In this document: positions 1-10,677 of the stretch, in pieces
Layout: each line of letters opens with the position of its first letter
How positions within the stretch are numbered: the first letter of the stretch is position 1
The notes under the pieces: generated by a model
Database searches by the model: none
What the model saw: only the letters and a program-made list of their open reading frames with translations
What the model was told of the DNA's origin: nothing
From: Dama dama
Lineage: Eukaryota; Chordata; Mammalia; Artiodactyla; Cervidae
Assembly (NCBI RefSeq): GCF_033118175.1
Contig: NC_083703.1
Coordinates: forward strand, 83,233,001-83,297,000
Reading direction: 5' to 3'
Length of the DNA stretch: 64,000 bases
Program-made: the position numbers and the translations under genes

Positions 1-3000
1 CCCAACCAAAAGACAAAGATTGGCTGAATGGATACAAAAACAAGACCCCTATATATGCTGTCTACAAGAGACCCACCTCAAAACAAGAGACACATACAGA
101 CTAAAAGTGAAGGGCTGGAAAAAAATATTTCATGCAAACGGAGACCAAAAGAAAGCAGGAGTCGCAATACTCATATCAGATAAAATAGACTTTCAAATAA
201 AGGATGTGAAAAGAGACAAAGAAGGACACTACATAATGATCAAAGGATCAATCCAAGAAGAAGATATAACAATTATAAATATATATGCACCCAACATAGG
301 AGCACCACAATATGTGCGGCAAACACTAACGAGTATGAAAGAGGAAATTAATAGTAACACAATAATAGTGGGAGACTTTAATACCCCACTCACAACTATG
401 GATAGATCAACTAAACAGAAAATTAACAAGGAAACACAAACCTTAAATGACACAATGGACCAGCTAGACCTAATTGATATCTATAGGACATTTCACCCCA
501 AAACAATCAACTTCACCTTTTTCTCAAGTGCACACGGAACCTTCTCCAGAATAGATCACATCCTGGGCCATAAATCTGGTCTTGGAAAATTCAAAAAAAT
601 TGACCTCATTCCAGTCATCTTTTCTGACCACAGTGCAGTAAGATTAGATCTCAATTACAGGAAAAAAATTGTTAAAACTTCAAACATATGGAGGCTAAAT
701 AACACACTTCTGAATAACCAACAAATCATAGAAGAAATCAAAAAAGAAATCAAAATATGTATAGAAATGAATGAAAATGAAAACACAACAACCCAAAACC
801 TATGGGACACTGTAAAAGCAGTGCTAAGGGGAAGGTTCATAGCATTACAGGCTTACATCAAGAAACAAGAAAAAAAAACAAATAAATAACCTAACTCTAC
901 ACCTAAAGCAATAGAGAAGGAAGAAATGAAGAACCCCAGGGTTAGCAGAAGGAAAGAAATCTTAAAAATTAGGGCAGAAATAAATGCAAAAGAAACTAAA
1001 GAGACCATAGCAAAAATCAACAAAGCTAAAAGCTGGTTTTTTGAAAAAATAAACAAAATTGACAAACCATTAGCAAGACTCATTAAGAAACAAAGAGAGA
1101 AGAACCAAATTAACAAAATTAGAAATGAAAATGGAGAGATCACAACAGACAACACTGAAATACAAAGGATCATAAGAGACTACTACCAGCAGCTCTATGC
1201 CAATAAAATGGACAACTTGGATGAAATGGACAAATTCTTAGAAAAGTACAACTTTCCAAAACTGAATCAGGAAGAAATAGAAGATCTTAACAGAACCATC
1301 ACAAGCAAGGAAATCGAAACTGTAATCAAAAATCTTCCAGCAAACAAAAGCCCAGGACCAGATGGCTTCACAGCTGAATTCTACCAAAAATTTAGAGAAG
1401 AGCTAACACCTATCTTACTCAAACTCTTCCAGAAAATTGCAGATGAAGGTAAGCTTCCAAACTCATTCTATGAGGCCACCATCACCCTAATTCCAAAACC
1501 AGACAAAGATGCCACAAAAAAAGAAAACTACAGGCCAATATCACTGATGAACATAGATGCAAAAATCCTTAACAAAATTCTAGCAAACAGAATCCAACAA
1601 CATATTAAAAAAATCATACACCATGACCAAGTGGGCTTTATCCCAGGAATGCAAGGATTCTTTAATATCCGCAAATCAATCAATGTAATACACCACATTA
1701 ACAAATTGAAAGATAAAAACCATATGATTATCTCAATAGATGCAGAGAAAGCCTTTGACAAAATTCAACACTCATTTATGATTAAAACTCTCCAAAAAGC
1801 AGGAATAGAAGGAACATACCTCAACATAATAAAAGCTATATATGACAAACCCACAGCAAGCATCACCCTCAATGGTGAAAAATTGAAAGCATTTCCCCTG
1901 AAATCAGGAATAAGACAAGGGTGCCCACTCTCACCACTACTATTCAACATAGTGTTGGAAGTTCTGGCCACAGCAATCAGAGCAGAAAAAGAAGTAAAAG
2001 GAATCCAGATTGGAAAAGAAGAAGTGAAACTCTCACTGTTTGCAGATGACATGATCCTCTACATAGAAAACCCTAAAGACTCTACCAGAAAATTACTAGA
2101 GCTAATCAATGAATATAGTAAAGTTGCACGATATAAAATTAACACACAGAAATCCCTTGCATTCCTATATACTAACAATGAAAAAACAGAAAGAGAAATT
2201 AAGGAAACAATACCATTCACCATTGCAACAAAAAGAATAAAATACTTAGGAGTATATCTACCTAAAGAAACAAAAGACCTATACATAGAAAACTATAAAA
2301 CACTGATGAAAGAAATCAAAGAGGACACAAACAGATGGAGAAACATACCGTGTTCATGGATTGGAAGAATCAATATTGTCAAAATGGCTATTCTACCCAA
2401 AGCTGTCTATAGATTCAATGCAATCCCTATCAAGCTACCAACGATATTTTTCACAGAACTAGACCAAAGAATTTCACAATTTGTATGGAAATACAAAAAA
2501 CCTCGAATAGCCAAAGTAATCTTGAGAAAGAAGAATGGAACTGGAGGAATCAACCTGCCTGACTTCAGACTCTACTACAAAGCCACTGTCATCAAGACAG
2601 TATGGTACTGGCACAAAGACAGAAATATAGATCAATGGAACAGAATAGAAAGCCCAGAGATAAATCCACGAACCTATGGACACCTTATCTTCGACAAAGG
2701 AGGCAAGGATATACAATGGAAAAAAGACAACCTCTTTAACAAGTGGTGCTGGGAAAACTGGTCAACCACTTGTAAAAGAATGAAACTAGAACACTTTCTA
2801 ACACCATACACAAAAATACACTCAAAATGGATTAAAGATCTAAATGTAAGACCAGAAACTATAAAACTCCTAGAGGAGAACATAGGCAAAACCCTCTCCG
2901 ACATAAATCACAGCAAGATCCTCTATGACCCACCTCCCAGAATATTGGAAATAAAAGCAAAACTAAACAAATGGGACCTAATGAAACTTAAAAGCTTTTG

Positions 3001-4115
3001 CACTACAAAGGAAACTATAAGTAAGGTGAAAAGACAGCCCTCAGATTGGGAGAAAATAATAGCAAATGAAGAAACAGACAAAGGATTAATCTCAAAAATA
3101 TACAAGCAACTCCTGCAGCTCAATTCCAGAAAAATAACTGACCCAATCAAAAAATGGGCGAAAGAACTAAACAGACATTTCTCCAAAGAAGACATACAGA
3201 TGGCTAACAAACACATGAAAAGATGCTCAACATCACTCATTATTAGAGAAATGCAAATCAAAACCACAATGAGTGAGACGCCAGTCAGGATGGCTGCTAT
3301 CCAAAAGTCTACAAGCAATAAATGCTGGAGAGGGTGTGGAGAAAAGGGAACCCTCTTACACTGTTGGTGGGAATGCAAACTAGTACAGCTGCTATGGAAA
3401 ACAGTGTGGAGATTTCTTAAAAAACTGGAAATAGAACTGCCATATGACCCAGCAATCCCACTTTTGGGCATACACACTGAGGAAACCAGATCTGAAAGAG
3501 ACACGTGCACCCCAATGTTCATCGCAGCACTGTTTATAATAGCCAGGACATGGAAGCAACCTAGATGCCCATCAGCAGATGAATGGATAAGGAAGCTGTG
3601 GTGCATATCCACCATGGAATATTACTCAGCCATTAAAAAGAATTCATCTGAATCAGTTGTAATGAGATGGATGAAACTGGAGCCCCTTATACAGAGTGAA
3701 GTAAGCCAGAAAGATAAAGAACATTACAGCATACTATCACATATATATGGAATTTAGAAAGATGGTAACAATAACCCTATATGCAAAACAGAAAGAGACA
3801 CAGAAATACAGAACAGACTTTTGAACTCTGTAGGAGAATGTGAGGGTGGGATATTTCAAAAGAACAGCATGTATACTATCTCTGGTGAAACAGATCACCA
3901 GCCCAGGTGGGATGCATGAGACAAGTGCTCCAGCCTGGTGCACTGGGAGGACTCGGGGGAATCGGGTGGAGAGGGAGGTGGGAGCGGGGATCGGGATGGG
4001 GAATACGTGTAAATCCATGGCTGATTCATATCAATGTTTGACAAAACCCACTGAAATGTTGTGAAGTGATTGGCCTCCAACTAATAAAAAAAAAAGATTT
4101 AAAAAAAAAAATCCC
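1..4115 (+). mobile_element. Ruminant L1 LINE, 3' part (cut by window edge)
   Basis: The sequence enters the window inside ORF2 and runs through reverse transcriptase, the C-terminal cysteine-rich segment, a roughly 330-bp 3' UTR and an A-rich tail near 4088-4110. The 3' UTR ends in a motif (cctccaactaataaaa) shared with the truncated L1s at 57.1 kb and 12.35 kb, which places all three in one ruminant L1 lineage. Few ORF defects suggest a fairly young insertion. The 5' end, ORF1 and the left target-site duplication are outside the window. Confidence 0.95.
2..3757 (+). pseudogene. L1 ORF2 (endonuclease-reverse transcriptase), one in-frame stop
   Basis: This frame encodes the L1 ORF2 protein, which nicks target DNA and primes reverse transcription of L1 RNA. 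It is open from the window edge to 886. A TAA at 887-889 interrupts it, and reading then continues in the same frame with an ATG at 926 to the stop ending at 3757. An apurinic-like endonuclease domain occupies about the first 215 codons (GDFNTP and SDHSA motifs visible). Reverse transcriptase follows, with the catalytic FADD box at 2039-2050. A cysteine-rich C-terminal segment (CWRGCG...HCWWEC) lies near 3320-3380. The first 20-odd residues lie outside the window. Apart from the single stop I see no frameshift, so this copy is unusually well preserved but should be inactive as read. A sequencing or assembly error at 887 is the alternative. Confidence 0.93.
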
Positions 4116-4118
4116 AAT

Positions 4119-4289
4119 GGAATTTTTTTCAGATATAGAAAATCCATCCAACAGTTAACACAGAATCTCAGAGCACCCCAAATAGGCAAAGCAATCTTAG
4201 AAAGAACAGCAAAGCTGGAGGCCTCTGATTTCAGAACATACTACAAAGGTACAGGAACCAAAAGAGTGTCGATTTGGCAAAAAATGTAT
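4119..4289 (+). mobile_element. Older L1 ORF2 fragment
   Basis: Degraded L1 ORF2 sequence follows directly after the A-rich tail of the younger L1. It matches the part of ORF2 after reverse transcriptase and carries stops and indels. The same element resumes after the SINE at 4.29-4.50 kb. Confidence 0.7.
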
Positions 4290-4502
4290 CCTTAGTCGCT
4301 GAGTCTTCTTGACTTTTTGTGACCTTTTGGACTGTAGCCCACCAGGCTCCTCTGTCCAGGGGATTTCTCAGGCAAGAACACTGGACAGGGTTGCCATTTC
4401 CTTCTCCAGGGGATCTTCTTAACCCATGGAGTGAACCCGCATCTTCGGTGTCTCCTGCACTGAAGGCAGATTGTTCACCTGCTGAGCCACTGAGGAAGCT
4501 GG
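4290..4502 (-). mobile_element. Bov-tA SINE
   Basis: Reverse-strand Bov-tA tRNA-derived SINE. It carries the family's diagnostic segments, a 'gactgtagcccaccaggct' block at the left and the tRNA-like B-box region at the right. It splits the older L1. Confidence 0.85.
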
Positions 4503-4975
4503 CTGGCATAAAGACAGATATGTCAATCAATGGAACAGAATAGACAGCCAGAAATAAACTCTTGGATACATGGTGTAATGATCTTCATCTAGGGTGTCAG
4601 GAAAATGGGGAAAGTTTAATCCCTGTAATGAATGGTGCTGGGGAAATAAAATAACCATATGCAAAATAATGAACATCTTACATCTTGAAGAAAAATCAAC
4701 TCAGAATGGATTAAAGACCTAAATGCAAGACTTGATAAGACTCTTAGAAGAAAACAAGGGTGAAGCTTCAGGACACTGAAACAGCAATGATTTCTTAGAT
4801 ATGGTACCAAGTGCACAAGTATTAGTAACAAAGTAAAAATAGACAAATGAGATTAATCTTAAAACCTCTGTGCAGCAAAGGACACTGAACAGAGTTGAAA
4901 AGGCCACCTACAGGATGGTAGAAAATACTTGTAAAATATGCATCTGATAAGGGGTTACTAAGCATACACTAGTAT
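4503..4975 (+). mobile_element. Older L1 ORF2 fragment (continued)
   Basis: Continuation of the degraded L1 from 4.1 kb. ORF2-like words corresponding to the region before the cysteine-rich segment are recognisable, with many indels and no usable frame. Confidence 0.65.
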
Positions 4976-4977
4976 GA

Positions 4978-5127
4978 AGGCTACCTATAAGCCCCGAAGA
5001 GAACCTGATTGACCATGATGGCACCTTGATATCAAATTTCCATGCTCCAGCATTGTAAGAAAACAAATTTCTGTGGTTTAAGGAATGCAGTCTGTTTTGT
5101 TATGGCAGTCTGAGCTGACTAACAGTG
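4978..5127 (+). mobile_element. MaLR (MLT1-type) LTR 3' fragment
   Basis: The 3' end of a mammalian MaLR LTR is recognisable from its polyadenylation-region consensus (ctccagcattgtaagaaaa and the downstream 'ttttgttatggcagtctgag'). It sits between two parts of an old L1. This is non-coding and old. Confidence 0.65.
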
Positions 5128-5129
5128 AG

Positions 5130-5790
5130 AGAAGAAATTGAATAGACATTTCTCCAGAGAAAATACACAAATGGCCAACAAACATATGAAAAGATGCTCA
5201 ATATTACTAATCAATAGGGAAACACAAATTGAAACCTTCTTCGATGGGCAATATCTATAAGAAGACAATAGCAAGCTTGGTAAGGATATGGAGAAATCGG
5301 AACCCTTATACACTATTGTTGGCAATGTAAAATGTTGCAAGCTTTCTAGAAAACAGTATGGAGTTTCCACAGAAAATTAGAACTGCTGTATGATCTAGGA
5401 ATCCCACTCAAAAGTGTATTTCCATAAAAAGTTGAAAGCAAGTTATTGAATAAATAGTGGGCACATGAATGGTCATTGCCTCATTATTCCCAATAGGCAA
5501 GATGTGTAAGCAACCTAAATGTTCATCAGTGGATAAAAGATAAAGACTATATATTAGATATATATTATAGCTCTTATATCCACATGCACACAATGGAATG
5601 TTTTGAAGCTTTAAAAAATAATTCTGTCACATGCTACATCATGGATGGGCCTTGATGATATTTTACTAAGTGAAATGAACCAATCAAAAAAGAGAAATAT
5701 TGCCCGATTCCACTTCTATGAGGTATCTAAATTAATCAAATCCATGGAAACAGAAAATAAAATCGTGGTTGCCAAGGGCTGTGAGGAGGA
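5130..5790 (+). mobile_element. Older L1 3' end
   Basis: Degraded ORF2 C-terminal region and 3' UTR of an ancient L1. The 'catgaaaagatgctcaatatt' type region is followed by 3' UTR sequence typical of L1M elements. Multiple stops in all frames. Confidence 0.65.
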
Positions 5791-5875
5791 AGGATTGGAG
5801 AATTGTTACTCAGTGGGTTAGGGCTTCAGTTATGCAAGATGTATCATTTCTACAGATTTCTTGTACAGCAATGTG

Positions 5876-6100
5876 TATATATATCCCCTGTGGCTCAGTG
5901 GTAAAAAATCCACCTGCAATGCAGGAGATGCAACAGATGCATGCCCAGTTCCTGGGTTGGGAAGATCACCTGGAGCAGGAAATGGCAACCCACTCCAGGA
6001 TTCTTGCCTAGAGAATCCCACGGACAGAGGAGTCTGATGGGCTACAGTCTATGGGTACGTAGAGTCAGATATGACTGAGCCATTAGCACTATGGCCACTA
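5876..6100 (+). mobile_element. Bov-tA SINE
   Basis: Forward Bov-tA element. It has the tRNA-like head with A and B boxes (gtggctcagtggtaaaaaat ...), then the conserved body (aatggcaacccactccagga) and the 'atatgactgagcc' tail. Confidence 0.9.
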
Positions 6101-6301
6101 ACACTAACGTGCACATAGTTAGCAACAGTGTGCCATACACTCAGAAATTGGTAAAAAGGTAAATCAAGACGTGCAGGCATATGGTGAACCGAGGCGTATG
6201 TATTCCCTATGAAGAATCTCTCCTTATGTCAAAACCTTTGCAGACAACCAAATGTTTGCTTTTCATGTCCCTTTCACTAGTTTTAATAACCTCAGAGAAC
6301 A

Positions 6302-6535
6302 GAGGGACTTCCCTGGGGCACAGTGGATGAGAATCTGCCTGCCAATGCAGAGGACACAGGTTTGATGGCTGGTCCAGGAAGATTCCACTTACTGCGGGGC
6401 AGCTAAGCCTGTGTGTTACAAACTACAGAGCCTGCACATGCTCTGCAACGAGAAGACACTCACCGCAACCAGAGAAAGCCCATGGACAGCAATGAAGACC
6501 CAGTGCAGCCAAAACTAAATAAATAATTTTTAAAA
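6302..6535 (+). mobile_element. CHR-type (tRNA-Glu) SINE
   Basis: Begins 'gggacttccctggggcacag', the typical head of the cetartiodactyl CHR tRNA-Glu SINE family. It continues through the 'gcagccaaaactaaataaat' A-rich tail. Confidence 0.8.
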
Positions 6536-6539
6536 ATCT

Positions 6540-7150
6540 GGGAGAACAGAAATCCATAGATGGAGAATCATAGAACTATCTAAATTGTTTCCTCCAGTCT
6601 AGGCAGATTAACTCTTCTAAACTCTTTGAGCAGCAGAAGAGGAAGTGAGCTGCTCACTTCTATTTTATAATAAGTGCACTTCATTTTATTTACCTGATGC
6701 CATCTCTGGTCAGTGAAATGTGGAAAAGATCATGGAGAATAAATAGTTCTCTCCAACCCTTTCCCAGAATCAAAATATAGAATTAGTTTAACCTTAGGGT
6801 AAGAAGATCACAGGTTTTGTTTTATATACATACATAAATAATGTATCTTGACATAATATGTTAATCATTTCCTCTTTGAAGAGATTTAATCCAATAACCA
6901 ATGAGATTAGTAATAAATCTGTTTGGTGAATTTATTTCTAAGGTTTCTTTAACTGCCTTTCACTAAGAATGTTTAGCAAAAATAATTCTTTGTAAAAAGA
7001 ATGATAAATTTTAACCATGAAACTTTTGAGAATTACACTGGAAAACCTAAACATTCATCTTCATTCAGGCTAATGTCAATATTCAGCCACAACCACTTCG
7101 GAATGCTGAAAATTATGTTTTCCCTACTACTGGCTGAGATGTAGTTGAGA
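6540..7150. other. Intronic sequence, no feature recognised
   Basis: About 600 bp of A/T-rich DNA with no open frame, repeat or exon that I recognise. Relative to the left PRDM9-like gene on the minus strand it lies in the intron after the KRAB-region exons. I looked here for the next coding exon (the one at 63.75 kb in the right copy) and did not find it. Confidence 0.5.
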
Positions 7151-7204
7151 CCTAAGCCCAGGCTGGTTTCAGGAAGACACCTCCAAATCCTCCTGGCCTC
7201 TCAC

Positions 7205-7312
7205 CTTGCTGCCTTGGTGTCCATTCTTCATCAGAATCCTCAGGGTCATCTACCCGGGGCTTGATGACCTGCCTGCGGTGATGCATGAAATCCGGTCGAG
7301 TGGCTCTGAAAC
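7205..7312 (-). CDS. PRDM9: Left-copy exon 4: post-KRAB acidic segment
   Basis: Acceptor AG at 7314-7313 and donor GT at 7204-7203, 108 bp, phase 1 in and out. It encodes the arginine-rich then acidic stretch ending EEWTPRQQ, a signature specific to PRDM9/PRDM7 among KRAB proteins. Confidence 0.88.
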
Positions 7313-8241
7313 CTGGAAAGAAGCAAAATATTTGTTCTAAGAAGGAGAAACAAAGCATAGAAGCAATGGGAAGTGTCACAAACTCAAGGAAATCTGTAGG
7401 ATGGGCTGGGGGAATCTAGAACAAGGCAAGAGGTGAGCTCTGCACTGCAGGGTCAACCTCCCTTTGGTACAAAACTCTAAACATTTCCTTAGTCTCCACA
7501 CAAAAGGGAACTGTGAGCAGATGAAGCTACCTAAGAGCCGGCAAGTGAACACTGAGGGTGAAGACCTGTTTCATGTTTCCCAGGCTCACAGGCACCCAGC
7601 ACTTCCTGTTACCTATAGCAATCAGCGCTTCATAGTTTCTTTTCATATTCCTATATCGGATTTTTTCCCATTCTCCCATCTCTTCCCATTCTTCCTTGGA
7701 GAAGTATACGGAGATGTCTTTGAAAACATCTTTGGCCTAAGGAAAAGAATAGATTTCATCAGTGATTTACTAATCTAAGTCAGACCTTAGAGCTGGGCCT
7801 TCTCCTCCACCTTTTGTGCAGGGAGTAGCCTGAAGCTACTGGATGGTCTGTGTGAGACAGGGATGAAGACTTTCCTTCCCGACTGTGTCCTGTTTAAGTG
7901 AACAAACGCTGAGCATTTTCCTAACTCTCCCTGGACACAGAGCAGTTGACGAAGCTAGTGTCCTGTTTTGTCCCACTCCACCCCCACCATCTCAGACAGG
8001 ACCAGGCATTCCCATCCTGTGTACGGTCACAGGGAAGTTCACTCAGCTGGCCAGGCAAGCAGTCTGTGGTGCTTCAGGGACCAGCGCCATGTCCTTCATA
8101 TAGAGCTGGCTTAGAGCCCAGCTTTGCTGCCTCCACCTCTCACCGTGGGCTTCCACTCTGTTCTCCCAGAATCTCCGTCAGTGCTCTCCTCTGGAGACCT
8201 TTTCGGCCTCATGGCCATTGGAGTGCTCAAGGCCAAGGTGC
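7205..8241 (-). CDS. PRDM9: PRDM9/PRDM7-family gene, left copy, 5' exons (start codon and KRAB)
   Basis: Three minus-strand exons form the 5' coding part of a PRDM9/PRDM7-family protein: 8144-8241 (start codon), 7613-7736 (KRAB A-box) and 7205-7312 (linker after KRAB). All internal boundaries have AG acceptors and GT donors, and the codon phases match (0, then 1, then 1). An ATG at 8218-8216 is followed by a second at 8212-8210; the second aligns with the human PRDM9 start and I prefer it. The KRAB box reads DVFKDISVYFSKEEWEEMGE, and the next exon carries GFRATRP and the acidic DDPEDSDEEWTPRQQ motif. In PRDM9 the KRAB region recruits partners such as CXXC1 and is needed for hotspot function. 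There are no stops. The remaining exons (SSXRD, PR/SET, zinc fingers) are not in this window; they would lie left of base 1 or be lost. PRDM7 or an unnamed paralogue fits equally well. Confidence 0.88.
7613..7736 (-). CDS. PRDM9: Left-copy exon 3: KRAB box
   Basis: Acceptor AG at 7738-7737 and donor GT at 7612-7611, 124 bp, phase 0 in and 1 out. It encodes 41 residues of a PRDM9-type KRAB domain (KDISVYFSKEEWEEMG ... YRNMKRNYEALIAI), close in length and sequence to the human domain. Confidence 0.9.
8144..8241 (-). CDS. PRDM9: Left-copy exon 2: start codon exon
   Basis: The acceptor (cttcttccacag) ends at 8242 and the donor GT is at 8143-8142. The exon holds 23-29 bp of 5' UTR, the ATG, and an N-terminal peptide (MRPKRSPEESTDGDSG...) that aligns with the human PRDM9 N-terminus. 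Confidence 0.82.
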
Positions 8242-8559
8242 CTGTGGAAGAAGAAGGTGCTGAGATAGCCCAGACCAGTGTCCAGAGCCTGGTCTGTCTT
8301 CCTTGGGTGGAGTGTCCAGGGCAGGAAGGTGAGGGGAAAGTCAGGGTGAGGGTATTGGTGGGATGGATGGATCCTGACTAGATATGACAGATCAGCCTAA
8401 TGTGAACTAGATTTGGTTTCTATGGTTCCCCTACAATTCAGCCCCTCTGAGGGAAGGCACTGGGAGGGATGTATCTGTGGGTGACGGAGGGATTCTTGAG
8501 GAGATCCGGAAACCCCTAACTGCTGGACTGGGGTCAGGCTGAAATCAGGGCTCTGTTCC

Positions 8560-9060
8560 AGTGCAGCAGAGGGAATGTTTCTCCAAGAATGTTTTGAGGA
8601 TCTCCTCCTGGACACTCAGAAAAATCTGGGCATAACGTAGCTTCTACGTCTAAGGGACAAGTCGCTCGGCTTGAGGAGATCTGGGTCCCACGGGCTGAAG
8701 TAACTGGGGTCCTCAGACAGAGGGGAGTGGGGATCTTTTGGCTGACGTAGAATGCGCAGGGTGAGAAAACTTGGGAACTGTGAGGCTGAGGAAATCGGGG
8801 GTTTCTTATTAAGGGACTTTAGGTCTCCCACAGGCAGGACACTTAGGGTCTTGAGGAGGAAGAGTTTTAAGAGCTCGCAGGCGGAGGGATTCAGGGTCTG
8901 CGAGGTTGAGGAAATTTGGTCTCTCTGCGGGTGCTATTTTTAGGGTGCCTCAGGCTGAGGGGAACTGGGGTTAATCTAGGTATTTGAGAGTCGCAGCACT
9001 AAGGGGTTTGGTGTTTCTGTGGGTGAAGGGACTTGTAATCCCTGAAGCTGACGAGAGGCA
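8560..9060. repeat. Degenerate G-rich repeats in intron 1
   Basis: A G-rich stretch built of loosely repeated modules of the form 'gaggctgagg aaatc/ggggtt' with words such as 'cttgaggag', 'ctgagggga' and 'gggattcagggtctg' recurring every 40-60 bp. Degenerate G-rich intron 1 sequence of this kind is common in KRAB zinc-finger genes. It lies between exon 1 and exon 2 of the left copy. Confidence 0.45.
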
Positions 9061-9188
9061 AGTCCCCTTCTGATCGAGACTCAGGTTACTCAAAGTTGAC
9101 CGGATTTCGGGCCTCCCACCCTAGAATTTGAAGCCGTCATGCTAAGAGTTTATGAGGGCTGCGCAGGGCGCGTTCCCGTCAGGCTCAC

Positions 9189-9300
9189 CGCTGTCCTGCC
9201 GCGCTGCCCACCCTGTCCCCAGGAGCGCTAGAGGTTCAGCGAAGTCCAGTCCTTCGGCACTGAGGTGAAGTGAAGGGCCAGCAGCCTGCCTGTATCCTGT
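9189..9300 (-). other. Likely untranslated exon 1 of the left PRDM9-like gene
   Basis: On the minus strand a strong donor (agcg|gtgagcc) ends at 9189, just downstream of a CCAAT/GC-box cluster and about 950 bp upstream of the start-codon exon. The composition and donor resemble the non-coding first exon of KRAB zinc-finger genes. The 5' limit is a guess, since no transcript evidence is available. Confidence 0.5.
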
Positions 9301-9450
9301 CAGGCACAAGCGACCAATCGGCGTTGTGACTGAGGCAGTCTGGCCAATAGGCGGCTGGAGGGTGGGGAGCGCGATGGAGGCCCCGCCCCACCGCTCGGGG
9401 ATTGGCTGCTCTGTGGGAGTGTCTGTCAAGCCTCCTGCGCACATGCGCAT
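9300..9450 (-). promoter_or_regulatory. CpG-rich promoter with CCAAT and GC boxes
   Basis: A short CpG-rich, TATA-less segment contains three CCAAT/ATTGG motifs (near 9313, 9351 and 9401) and a GC box (gccccgcccc near 9380). Such a cluster is typical of housekeeping or germline TATA-less promoters. It lies immediately 5' of the left copy's presumed exon 1 on the minus strand. CCAAT motifs occur in both orientations, so bidirectional activity is possible but unproven. Confidence 0.6.
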
Positions 9451-9479
9451 CGTGGCTGGTTTGTTTGTTTTCATGCATG

Positions 9480-10285
9480 GCCGCTTAGGCCTGGATCCTC
9501 AAGTGGGAGGGTTGTCCTCAGGCTGAATGTTTCTTTCCAGTTCCCTCACCGGGTATATCGGCTCCACCAGACTGTAACCGTGCTCCCGGAGTGTATCCTA
9601 GGCCCCCCTATGCCCTACCTTGTCAAATCCAGTTTTGGCAAGAACTCTTATGTGGTGAGTACTGCATTATTCAAGGGAAACGGTGTAATTAGCTATATTC
9701 TGATGAGATAAAGGCCGTATGATCAAAGATTTAAACACAACGCGTGGAATAAAGATGTTAGAAAAAACTTGGAGGATTTTTAACCTGAAAGTGGAAGTGG
9801 CACTGATGAGCCATCTGTATATGTAATGTAGGTATGAAAAGCCTTCAGAAATGAGGTATAAGTAAAACCTCAAAGCCCTGCAAGTGTTTTCTGTAAGCCG
9901 AGACATAGATCTGGAGGACTGTGGATCCACTGAGCTGAGTTTGCCTGACACCTACTGGCTTCACAAGATAAAATAGGGACACTGTTTCTGGCCCTTAGGT
10001 AGCTTTGCTCACAGAAAAATAATGTGATTTCCATGTATTGGAAGCAAAGCGACTGACTGTAGAATTAGTGTCAAGTGGTGGTTGGGAGTCTGTATGGAGA
10101 AATGTTACCAGAAAAGCGAGTTTACCTCTTGGTGGGTGTAGAGCCAGAAGGTACAACCCAGCCAAAGCTCATGGGAAGGAAAAGTGTATTACTTGCAGAA
10201 CTATGGAGAACACCACGGAGCTTTCCAGTGCAGTGTCTCTGTAAACCACAAAGTTGGGTAAGCTTTAATCTATGAGTACAGGCAT
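9480..10285. other. Single-copy sequence upstream of the left copy
   Basis: No convincing exon or repeat is recognised. Short open frames on both strands show no domain. This is presumed 5' flank of the left PRDM9-like gene. Confidence 0.4.
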
Positions 10286-10287
10286 GT

Positions 10288-10495
10288 TCTGGCTTCTGTG
10301 TTGACTCAGATGGTAAACAATCTCTGCATAGCAGAAGACCCGGGTTCAACCCCTAAATGAGGAAGATCCCAAGAAGAGGGCGGGGCAGTCCACTCCAGTA
10401 TTCTTGCCTGGAGAATCCCATGGACAGAGGAGGCTGGTGGTCCATGGGGTTGCAAAGAGTCAGACATGAGTGAGTGACTAACACTTTAACTTTAC
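10288..10495 (+). mobile_element. Bov-tA SINE
   Basis: Forward Bov-tA with a decayed tRNA head (ctcagatggtaaacaatctc) and a well-kept body (ccagtattcttgcctggaga) and tail. Confidence 0.85.
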
Positions 10496-10677
10496 AGGCA
10501 AGTTCATTAAGGGTCTTGGGCTGTGGAAGACTCTAAGCTTCAGTTGATTGAAGTCTTGAGAGTCAGAACCAGTCACCATCAGCATCCCTTACATTCCAGC
10601 TTGTCTGGTATACATATAGATATCTATTCTTGATATAGATATAGATATCTATTCTTCTTCATATTCTTTCCCCTTAT

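Noticed and set aside
7205..8241. KRAB exons as the missing 5' exons of the right PRDM9 copy
   Set aside because: They lie downstream of the right copy's last exon on the same strand, so they cannot be spliced to it in normal order.
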